NCBI GenBank assembly: GCA_902702965.1
Contig: CACRXP010000407.1
Span: 215,675-279,674 of the forward strand
DNA: 64,000 nt
Direction: 5' to 3'
Origin: Spirometra erinaceieuropaei
Taxonomy: Eukaryota; Platyhelminthes; Cestoda; Diphyllobothriidea; Diphyllobothriidae
Shown here: positions 48,101-60,100 of the stretch, piece by piece
Layout: each line of letters opens with the position of its first letter
Position numbering within the stretch: the stretch's first letter is position 1
The notes under the pieces: generated by a model
Database searches by the model: none
What the model saw: the letters and a program-made list of their open reading frames with translations, nothing else
What the model was told of the DNA's origin: nothing
Translations under genes and position numbers: made by a program

Positions 48101-51100
48101 TTCGAAAAGATAAATTAAGTAGTGTTGTAAAACTAATCATGATGCAGCATAAATCTCTAATGATCCAGTTACCACAGGGTGTCAGCTTTCGAAAGAACTT
48201 ATTTTCGGTTGCATGCAAAATCTATACTCTGCAAAAAATGACTGCTTAAGTAGTATGCAATCTTCTCATTGATTTTCGATGCCCTTGAAAACTCAAATAT
48301 ATTTCATGGAAAACATACATAAAAATATTCATTCTTTTACTTATTCGGTAGAAAATCACGTCTTCTTCCAATTTCATACTCAAAAGAAGAGTATAATTCG
48401 GTTTTAAAAAAGTTTCTAATTGTGAGATTTTTTAATACCGTTAAAATGGCCGTTCATGAAACGTCATGTATCTGCATTTACGAATGTGGCTTGTAAAGTT
48501 AACAATCTTGCTCAAATCGACTGCTTTATTTTATGGACCTCATATGGCCTCCTCTTAACACCGTAGAGAAATGCATGGTTTTCCGTACACGGAAAATATA
48601 CAACTTGTAGTTTTGAAACCCTGAATGCAAGTGTAACAGCAGGTCGGGTTCAAAATTATTCGGGAATTAGAAAAGTCTTTTAAAACCGAATTGTACTCTT
48701 CTTTTAAGTATGAAATTGGAAGAAAACGTGATTTTCTAGCGAATAAGTACAAGAATGAATATTTTTATGTATGTTTTCCATGACATATAATTGAGTTTTC
48801 AAGGGCATCGAAAATCAATGAGAAGATTGCACACTACTTAAGTAGTCATTTTTTGCAGAGTATAGATCTTGCTTGTAGCCGAAAATAATTTCTTTCGAAA
48901 GCCGACACCCTGAGGTAGCTGGATCATTACAGATTTATGCTGCATCCTGATTAGTTTTATAACACTACTCAATTCATCTTTTCGAAACGGGAACACATTT
49001 CGAAATTCTGTTTGACATTTCATGAGCTAGCACATCTACTGTACTACCAGCTGCTCTGTGGCCACGGACGGGGCACAATGGGACGAGTGAGTCTGATAAC
49101 GCGATCGGCGTGCCCTCTAAACCACTGTTCATTTTGAACGACGTCATATCAAACCTCTTTTAGGGCCTTGGAGTGGAAGTGAAGTGACGGCGAACAGCGC
49201 ATAGTTCTGTGGAAGTTGGCTTTTTTGCTGTTTTAAGGGCCCAGTCAGCCACCATCGGACCTAACCAGCAGCCTTGGAGTCAACACCGACATGGAAGTTT
49301 CTAATAAAACCTGTTTCCATGAGTCGCGAATGACATCAGTGCGAGCTGAGGCACAATCATCAGTCCACACTTTCATATGGAATTATCGAACGCACTTAGA
49401 GTGAAGTCCTCAGTACAGAGCTAGTAGCAGCAGCAGCAGCAGCCGCAGAAGCAGCAGCAGCCATCAAACTTATCTGTTTTCTTTGAGTTCCAGACAAAAA
49501 TGCACCCGCTGAATACGGGCAAATTTCCTGGGCTCTCCTTGTTAACAAAAAATGTTCGAAAATTCCACTTCGTTTAGATGGACTTTCTTGAGAAAACATG
49601 TTCAAGTTACTCCATGATGGAAAAAAAACTTTGTACAGGGGCATTGTTTCAATGCAGGTCGTGGAAGTGGCCTTATCGATATCAAAGCTCTCTAACGGAT
49701 TAAATTTCGAAGCATCAGTAGCGCCTCTGAGACGCTTAAGGGAATCATGCACCCAAGAAGACTGTCTTGAGTTTTGCCTTGGCATCTCTACACTGCTCAG
49801 TGCGGAGCGGAGTTATGCAGATGAGCAAGGCATATAACATTCGTACACGTCGTAAGGATGATGTATAGTTGCCGGCCGGAGCCGTCCACGGATGATAGCA
49901 AACACTGGACCGCCTGAACACACTGACCGCCGCATCGGCCTCCCGCCCGCGTACTTGACCGTATGAACGCATTATCAGGTAGCCTGCATCCAACATTGAC
50001 TGACTGAAGGAGATTGTGCATACCACTTATTTGTTGTTTCAACCTGACCCTACTAATCTCAGCCTCTTCTACGAACCCAAAGGTCTAACCCAATAAACCC
50101 TTCGTGAAGGCGGTCGTAAATCCCCCTATTTTGTCCGTAGAATTGTTAGCTAATTTGAACACCCCTCTTTACCTATTTTACTTTAAAAACTAACACTGCA
50201 CTGACACAAGAAGGAATCTGTCGTTCTTTAATTTTCTCAGGAATTATCTACGAACTTGGAGCAGATCAGTTTATGCAAGGTCTATAGGCTCAGGCCGAGA
50301 TTTTTATGCTTGAATATTTGGGCCAAAGTCCATCAGTCACAGCGGGTAATCGCGTAATATTCATTAACTGCCGATAGGCAGCTATTAGTATATTCTAAGG
50401 TAAGGCGATACCATACTAACGACACAGGTATTAGCCAAAAGCCCATACACGCGTGTTTCGCCGATATTCTGCCGCTGCATGGCGCAGCCGTTAATTCAAG
50501 CATAAACTCTGTCGTCACCGCGGTCAATAGGGATTGTTTTCCGCCAAACTGCGTACTTAAGGGGCCAAGTCTCCGGTGTTTTTTTTTAATTCTTGAGGAG
50601 ATCTTGAAAAACATTACAGTTCTTACCACGACAACCGCATTGCTTGTGTATGGCTCTGCCTACGTCAGTGGATAATTCGCGAAGACTCCCCGTTTGACCA
50701 GCGTGAATTTTTCTTCCATACCCCTCATTCTGGAACTGAAAATCTTCACCATTGTTCATCTGCAAGAAAACTCAGTTCAGTGTTTATTTTCTGTCCATTT
50801 TAGAATGGTTTGTCTTGCACAGCAGGAACGACAACAAGCTATAGCCGATCGCGACCTTCTGGCTAGTCGCCTCGAGGAGGATTCACGCACCTTCCAGGAG
50901 CGAGTCGATGCTGTAAAAAAGAAATGTGAGTTTGAATGTGTTTCCCTGGAGACTGCGGTGATCACTTGTGGAATATTTGTCTTTGCTAACCAGTCTGAGA
51001 TTTGAATCAAGCACCAGTGTGTCAATGATTTGAAGACTCACCAATGGTTGAATGGCGACCTATCAACTTGTCTGGAGTAGTCAAAAACTCGACGTTTATT

Positions 51101-54100
51101 ATAGTTGTTAAAAAACATCAAAATACCTTTATTGTACACATTTCAGTAGTAATATCATTCTGCCTATATCATGCGCCGCTGTGCGGCTGCTGTTTGGACT
51201 CGAGAGAGCCCGTAAGGCACAACGGGACGAGTGAGTTCCGTAAAAACGATCGATGAGCGCCCCCTACCATTGTTCATACCCGATCGCAACCGACAGGACG
51301 AGCCCGCAGCACAGTGGTTAGAGGCGTTGGAATTCCAACCAACAGTCCGCGGGATCGAGCCCCAGGTGTTCCACCCCTCGAGGTGGTGTATGACTGACGA
51401 CGGCTAATAAGCCCGAAACGGCTATTCCAATCTCCCTTGTCTTTGTCAGTAATAGCATTCTGCCTATATCATGCGCTGCTGTGCGGCCGCTGGTTGGGCC
51501 CGAGAGAGAGCCCGTGAGGCACAACGGGACGAGTGAGTTCCGTCAAAACGATCAGTGAACGTCCCTCTAGCATTTTAAGGGCATATGAATACCTTGTCAA
51601 CTGCTTGACGCCTGGGACTTAGTGAGTGATTTCCAATAAATGGTTAGAAGTCTTCAATCAGATGGCAGCAGGGCCGTGGACCAAGATTCATCAGTCGTTC
51701 CCAACTAACCAGAATGTCTTGGATTCTAACCCACGTAAGTGGGCGCGAAACCGAATAGCCTATCAGCAGAAAGCTACGTAATTTCTCAATAGTGATGTTA
51801 TCCGATAGTATCTAACTGCAGGACGGAAAACGCCTGTTCCCACCTGCCCTGGAGGTCTTTTTTCCTGGAGAATTGAATGTGAACACCCTCTTTCACGTAT
51901 CGCCTATCTGATTTTTCTACAGTCTTTTGTGATCCATAGCGCGTTAAGATACCTTTTGCTTGCCAATCGACGGGGTGATATTAGCAATCAAATTTCTGGA
52001 GAGGGTCCAGCAACTATTGCCCAACTAAGTAGTTGCGATTTGTTTTGTTTTTTATATTAAGGCGTCTTTGAGGTGGCTATTCTGGATCAAAAACTCATGG
52101 AGGCGGAACAGGACTCGAAGGACAAGGGGATCGTAAGTTTTCGCCTTATTAATCCACCTTATCTCCGCTGCAAATGGCCTTTTTTATTTCTGCTAGTTAG
52201 TATTTTTCAGATAGGCAGTCATTGCCGACCACGCCTTTGGTAGCGCCATGGCAGATGTGCAACGTTGAGATGCATAATTTCCTACAAAATTATTACGAGT
52301 TTATGACGTGCTGACGATCGATTATGGCCTCGAAACGGCCGTCTGCGTCTGGCGTGTTAGTAACTTGACGAGCTTTCTAAGTCCTATGTCCGGTATTTGT
52401 GCCCCCCAAACGGGCCACGTGGTAGATGCGCTAGACCAACACGGGGCCCTATCGGATTCTGGCAGGCGTTATCGAATTTGGTTACCATAACAAATGCCAA
52501 CATTTCAGGGTGCGCGGGCAGACCCGGTTGGCGGCAGACGTCGCGCACACGGGGACCCCTGCTGCCTCCCCCCACTGTTGTTGTTGGTCAAAAACCTGGT
52601 CATTTTCTGGGTGGACCAGAGGGTGTGGGGTGGAGCGTCAAGGTGCGGGCTCGACCGTGCCATCCACCTGCGCCCTCATCCGCCTCCGGTCTTCTTGACT
52701 CTGTCTTGACACCGGGTCCAGGTGGGGGAGGAGGGAAGAGTGGGGTGGATGCAGTGCAAGTCTGCTATCACTATAAACTGCTGTAGGTCACACGGCGGAC
52801 ATTGTCGGCAACGACGGCCGGACTCTCATGCGGTATGTGTCCTCTGGCACAACATTCGGTATCACTAGCAGCCTACCTGGCAGGCGGACAGAATGGGATT
52901 TAGAAAGACTCCAACAGGGGAATGTCACGTGCCTACTGCTTTGACAAGTTTTTATGCATACCTGCACTTCAGACGGCACAAGACAAGCCTATGGGGTACT
53001 GTCGATCGGTAATAACCGCGAACCAGCTGTCTGCATCTGGTGTGTCAGTACCGTGACAAACAAGCAGGGGTCCCCTAAACAGGGCATGAGACTGGGAACG
53101 CTCCACCCAAGTAGCAGTGGTGAAGACGAAGATGCGATCAGTGTAACTAGAAGTATATTGGCCCGAAGTTTCGGATTCTCGCCCGAATCTATCATCAGAG
53201 ACAGTCGCAGATAGAAGTGAGCATGAGCATAATGTCGGAAAAGACAAACTATTCGCGTGTTCTATCCGCAACATAACCCCTAATATAAAACTAACTTGCT
53301 GTTCCGATCTTAACCCTACCCTAAACCTCAACTCTGCGTTTAACACTGACCCCTTACCTTAATCTTACATTCGATTCTGGTTTACCTTAGCGTTAACTCT
53401 AAATCTTGCCCCAAATCTAATCCTTAACCTAACCCTGGCCCTGACCTTAAACCTAACCCTAATTGCACTGGAAGTTGCCGGCGGTTCCTGTTCTCATGTC
53501 CTGTTTAGGGACCTTCGTCGAGCGCATCTACCACGTTGCCCGTTTTAGGTATATACATAAATAAATAAATAAATTTTTTATTTAATGCCAGTTTACAGGC
53601 ATTGTCAAGGGAAGCGATTAAACATAAATCCGACCAGCAGTGAAAAAAAACTCCTGAGCTAAAGGGATAAAAATATAGTTGATGGTGGTTTTTATGGTTT
53701 GGAGGGCTCAGGAGGAAAAACTGCCGGCGGTGGTAGAATATCGACCGTCAAGAAGGGGGGAGGTTGCACGGTATCAGAGATTGTCGGACGCCAAATTCCT
53801 TTAATGAAGTTGGGGATAGCCAAAGTAGAGGCGTTGAGGAACAGCTGGTGAGACCGGACATAGTGTTCAGAGACCACAAACGCCATCGCTACGGTACAGT
53901 CGATCAGTAGATTCAGCACCCAAAATTTGTGGGAGCTTTTCTGAATGCAAAAATCGAGTAATAGTTCTCTTAAATAAAGGATAATTTTGCAGAGTTTTCG
54001 CACTCATTGGTAGTTTATTCCAAATAGCGATTGCATTTACAGAATAGAACCGACGATATTTAACAGCACGTGCTAGAGGCAGAAATAAGAAGACCTCACG

Positions 54101-57100
54101 GCGACTGTTACGTCGTGGGTGGATATGATGTCTTAAAGAAGTGAGTGGGTTAAATGTGTGATTATATAAGAGTTTAAATAGCAAAAATAGTCCCTTTTGT
54201 AATCTACGGAACCATAAAGGATCGAGGCCTGTAAGCCGGCAACGTTCTTGGTAAGACAAATGTCGTTGTTCCGGGGTTAAAATTCTCTTGGTAAAAAAGT
54301 GTTAAACGGATTCTATTTTCTTCCGCTCAGAAGCACACATGAGGCTAAATGAAAACGAACAGTATTCCAGACCAGGTCTAACGTACATGTTGTAAAGGCG
54401 CATTCTAATGTCCCTAGTTTTAAAATTTCGGAGGATAAACCCGGTCGTTCTACGTGCTTTGGAGACTATCAAGGCACAGTGCTCCGAGAGATTGAGACTC
54501 TTGGAGTATGATACGCCCAGATCCTTTATAACCCTGGGCACATTTATGGCGTGACTTTCAATACTTAGTTGAGGATGGCGGTCGTCGCCAACCACCATGA
54601 CTGAGCACTTATGCACACCCGCTGTGTGTGCGAACACGCACGCACACCTGACTGCCGCCTTTGCCCTCTTTTTTTTTAGGAACTTGAGAGCGTCCGCCAA
54701 CGACTGAATGATCTCACGCTGGAGCACCAGCGTCTCGTGGAGGAGTCGAACCAGACGCGTGAGCGCCTGGAATCTCAACTGGCCTCGGTGCAGTGCGACC
54801 TGGCCAAAGCCATCGTGGCCGCCAGACGAGCTGAGCGGAAAGCCAATCAGCAGGAGGTGGAGCGAAAGGCCCAGGTAGTTACCCTTTTCTCTCCCTCTTC
54901 TCCCCCTCCGACCTCCTTTGGCGGAAAACGAGTCGCCACATAATTTAGCTGTTTTTTGGGCAACGGTATAGAGAAGGACCCCGCTTTACGGTCATTAGTC
55001 TGTGGATCGTGTCATATGGGGCTTTATCATTTGCAGACTGTTGCAGAAATTACACTGCCAACAACGGTTGCTTCCCACGACCTCACACCTTAACCCAAAA
55101 TCTGTTGTCGTACAATAGCGTAGGATAAGACTTTCGGCATAAACCCAGGCAGTTTCTGTGTTTTCTTCCATTTTGCCAGCTTACTGTCTTGCGTGCTGCC
55201 CCACCCACAAAACTCCTTTTGCCATAAATCACGTATGGCACGATCCACAGTCTACTGACAGTTAAATGGGGTCCCTCTCTATACCGTTGCCGTTTTTTGT
55301 TCGGATAACCGATCATGTATTTATTGGCAACATTGTCGTTGCGGCCCCACCTCGAAAATGGAATTCAGAGACTCCGGTAGTACGTGAAGGATGTTAGTGG
55401 GGTTTTTATGAATGGGACATATGAAGGTAATAATTAACGTAATTCGCAGAAGCCATTGGGCAAACTCGCATTTCTGCTATGTTCTGTTATCTCAAAGAGG
55501 TGCCCGAACAGATCACGTCATTTGTGTTGGCAGTGCCTACACCCAAAAACAAGAGGCAGCCAATCACGGGAGGCCATGTGCGTTTTCTCTACAGCGCTGT
55601 CATCTTAATCGTGGCACCTCTCCAGTGACTTTCCCCCTCGGGCTTGATCGATCTGCGTATTCGAAATATGGACCAGCTCGTCTGGGATGTTCTTCCCGAA
55701 GGGCATTGGGCCGAATGCCGGCGAACCACAGTAGGGCGTTATGAATATGCATTACTTCCAGTTAATCTTGTCTTGCGATTTCCTAATACACATTTTCTTG
55801 GCCGGTCGCTTCTCCTCCTCTGCCGAGTCGGGCACGCATACGCTCCCACGTACTTTCAAGTACCAGGCCAGGCCATAACAATTTGAAAGGCGCAAATTGA
55901 GGGCACGCAAGCGGGTGGGATGCAGTTAATTTGTGGTTGTTGGTTAACGATCGTCGGATCGGATAAGATAGCATTAGACAGGAAAAATTAGGCCCGACCC
56001 TAGTCTTTAACCTAACCTTGTCCTTAAACCTAGCTCTAGCCTTAACCGTAACCCGTATTCGTAAGCTTGACCGCAATCGTAACCCCAACATTGTATGCCT
56101 ACGCAAATGAAATAAGTAGGCATATTCTAGGAATCAGTCTTAGGTGGGAATGATAGGATGGACCCGAAGCTGCCAAGGAAGTTCAAGGAAGAGTCAGATG
56201 GATTGTACTTCATTCCTTTGCATTGCATGTTTTCCCCTGTTGCTGTTAGGACTTTCGACATGTTGAATTACCACAACTTTTGCCAGAGATAATCGCCCAC
56301 TTTTTGTCCAAGCTGCTCCTCTTTTAAGCCGTTCTAGTTCTGACACTTGTAAGATGGTTTCTTGTAGGATCTCAAATAGGTGCGTAGGCAGTCGATCGTG
56401 GCAAAATTGCATGTTTTGCTCATTTTGCTATTTGACTTTGCGAAGTCGTTGATACGCACCAGTTATAAATGCTCCAAGCATTTATTGGTCATTACGGGTA
56501 GCAATTTGAAAGTTCTGAGATGAGGCGAGGGGACGCGACCAATCTATCCTAGGTGGCCATGCACACACTGGACACAAACTTGCATGGGCGAACACTCGCA
56601 TTGTCGGCGTCTGCCCAATAAGGAAAGGGTGCGAATTTCTGGAAGTAGTGTGCTCAGATTAGGCATACATAAACCGGCATATCGATCTAGATGCCACATA
56701 CAACATCGTTAACGGCAAATTAAAACCGGTTCAACCAATACCGAGGAGATGACAAATTACAGTTAACACGCATTGGCTCAGACTTTAACCAATCATGGAA
56801 GTTAATTATTTTTGCACACCCATAGCCTGAAGACGAGCTGGGGAACCAGCCTCGAAAATTTACACAATACAATTTATAGTTTCCTAAAAAATTGCATCTT
56901 CCCAATTAAATTCCTTGGAATTCCTGTTTTTGAGTTGCGAAAATTCCCATTGTAAAATTCAAAAGGCAATTTGGCGAGCATACGTTTGCTTTCGATAAAT
57001 TCTCTTCAGGCCTGTACATTTATATGGCTATTGAAGTAATGAATGCACAAGATACGGGTAGACAGGGGAGGGTAGGGGAGGGGGAGGGTGAGACACCATA

Positions 57101-60100
57101 ATTCCAGTCGGCGCCAGGGGGGAAGGTGGGTCCCGGCGAATGCAGTTACATGCGGGTGTCTGGCTTGGTGGCTTTGGCCCATGGTAACTGTGGGGCCTGC
57201 ACGAAATTCTTCTGCGCGCATAGGACCGGCCGGCGTAGCCTAATTGCAGCGGCCTCTGCCGTTGCCAACAAGCGCTGCCCAAGCAGTTTTGGATAGCTTG
57301 ATGGGACCTTGTAGATCACTCTGAAGGCCTCTGTGGCGTCTACACGGTGGCCTGTGTCTACCATGTGCGCGAGGATCGAGCTGTTGATGTTCTTAATTTG
57401 TCCCTTTCCTAACCATGCTGGGAGATGTTCTTTCATTCTTTTGGATAAACGCCGGCTCGTGCGACCAATATATTCTGCCCCACAGGAGCAGGTGAAGGAG
57501 TAGATACACATAGAGGTGGTCTGAGCTGGTAATTTGTCCTTGCCCTCTCCGTATAGGATGGGACTGGTGGAGAACAATACACGGGTGTCAGCTGCTGGAA
57601 AGGTCTGTGCTACAGCTTGGGTTAGGCGTCTTCTCAGAAGTTCACTTGGTGCATCCCCTTGAAATGGGACCCTGATAAAGAGCCTTTTCTTTCCCGCCGT
57701 CAGCATCGGGGGCTTTTGCGGTCTTTCGGCCATGTTCTTAGCGATGAATCGGTCAGGATACCCGTTTTGGCGAAATAGGCTTTCGATGATCTTAAGCTCT
57801 TTCTCAACGCTATCGGCTGAGCAGATTCTTCTCACTCTTTCTGTCAAACAGCGGACTAAATTACGTTTAACGTTTAGCGGTACGAAACTCCCAAAATGGG
57901 TGTATTGTCCGGACCACGTTTTCTTACGATAAACGCTACGTCGAATGCTGTCGTCAGGTCTTCTACTCAGAAGCACATCCAGAAAGGGAAGTGAACCGGC
58001 CTGTTCTTCTTCCAGAGTGAATTTTATTGATGGGTGCGCTCGATTTATGTCATCCAGTAGAATTGAGATGTCGCTTAGTTTCGGTGCAATCGCGAATATA
58101 TCATCCACGTATCGCATATAGTATCTTAGACCGTTGATCTGGTGACGTAACTGGACAGCTTCTAATTTTCCCATGAAGATATTCGCCAAAAGCGGGCCAA
58201 GGGGCGAGCCCATTGCTACGCCGTCCATCTGCCTATATAGATTGTTGTCGAATAGGAACTGTACGTTCAAGGTACACCTCAATAACAATTCCTTGAGGGC
58301 ATTTACTGGCAGTCCTATATCCTGTTGATTGTCCTGTTTTTTAATTCTATATGTATCGCGTTCATCATCCCCCGTAGAAGACGAAGAAGAAGATAGGGCG
58401 AATTCATGGACCGAGTTATATTTGTACTGACGTTTCGGAAACCCTTACTTACTTACTTACTTACCTGTTTTGCCGCCTTTACCACGTACTCTTAGGTTAC
58501 CGAGCTTGAATCCGGTTACGACGCCAAATTTGCACAGATGAAAAAAGATCTGCAGGCAGCGACGCATCAACTCCTGCTGCGTCCACCGGATCTCGCAAGT
58601 GCAGCCTACCACACTCCGATCTTTCCTTCCGCTGCGTTGCTCGATCCCCCCACCAACAAAGATACTACTTTACCTGCCCAAGAAACCGTACGGGATGAGC
58701 AGGTTTCACATGCTGGTACCGATCCGACTAAAACCCTTGCGAAGGGAGGCACAGACCAACCAACTCTTCCGACCTGCCATATTCCTGCTGATCAACTGGG
58801 TAGGTTTTTCATGTAAAAAGGGCAGTACTTTCATGTACTTTGAGTGGGTACCACCGATGCTACCTGTCATGTGTACGGAGGCTAGGACGCTGTCTAAGCC
58901 TACAGGCACGTGACATGCCGTCCATCGTGCCGGAGACCGCCAAGTCAAACTTTCTGTTCGTGTCGGTTCCTTTGAAGTGTCCGGCGATTTAACTGCTACT
59001 TGTGTTAACCTACTTGTACTTGGTGCGGCTAGGATCCTGCCTGATCTAACCAGCCTTTATTGTATCCCGAATAGTACCTTTTCGCGTATGCCAATCTGTG
59101 GTAGTGAACCTAGAGTGCGCTATTCATTCTTTCCCTTAACAACAGAAACCAGATACAGTAGATCGAAGGTCTACCTCTATGTCTGGACGCACTATATTGA
59201 GCCAGGGTTTTAACTGACCTCTTTGGATTCTCCAGGTAGGCAAAGACGTCAGATCAGGGGAACCAACGCTGAGTTCGTGGAGGTGGACGACGAAGAACGT
59301 GCTCAAACTATCTCAGCCCTCTTTTTCCAATGACCTGCGATATCCCCGCGGTGTCGTCGCTGCGAATGCGGATTGTATCATTCGAGACGAAATATGTGTA
59401 CTCCATTCGATGGATGGTTGTCAGGGAACATTGACCGAACACCTCTAGTTTTCTCTCATCTTGAAGGCGCGTACAGGATGATTGAGAGGTCAGATGGCCC
59501 GATATATGCCAATCGTTTTGCCGATGGTGGCATCGCGTGTGGTTCGCTGATATTTTTGACGATTTTGAAAACCCTCAGACATCACTGATCCTGGAGACGT
59601 CGCAGTTTCTGCTCTCCTCATCCGGCGACAATCTCGCTCAGAGGAATTCGGACCTGGCCACTTCTTCAAGTCGACAGTTATTAATCTCAACGGAGTCCTC
59701 TCCTGGACAGAAACGCAGCCCAAGAAGACTTCGATCTTTCTAGAGTTTTTCGATAAATTGGCGGATCTGGCGACCTCATTCACAGAGGACCCCATATTAT
59801 ATAACTCGCTTAAGTCGTACGCTAGCAGAGAAGACTTTGTTCAGCATCCGGGTGCAAATTTGATACTACTGAATTTCCTTTGAACCCTTCAACGGATCTG
59901 TAGCAGTCCGTCTCCGCGATCCCTAGCGCGTCCACTTACTTATGTCACCTTTCTGTCCGCCCCACGTCCCCTGTCAATTCGCGGCTCCAGCCACTTACGC
60001 CTTGGCACCAGCTCGAAGCCAATCAGCGTTGAGTCTTAGATGATTGGCTGTAGGCGGAGACAGCTCAGACAGAGGTATGCGCGGTCGGCGCCGACGCCCT

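Noticed and set aside
49396..49785. 129-codon minus-strand ORF with an alanine run
   Set aside because: The alanine stretch is a translated (AGC)n repeat and the rest has no recognised domain; too weak to call.
54302..54778. 158-codon minus-strand ORF read as one gene
   Set aside because: Its first third is antisense to CCHCR1-like exon 8, and only the part below about 54650 is LINE sequence.
58420..58440. GAAACGTCAG on the minus strand as another hammerhead
   Set aside because: No CTGATGA or stem II precedes it, and the stretch is part of the open PLE reading frame.
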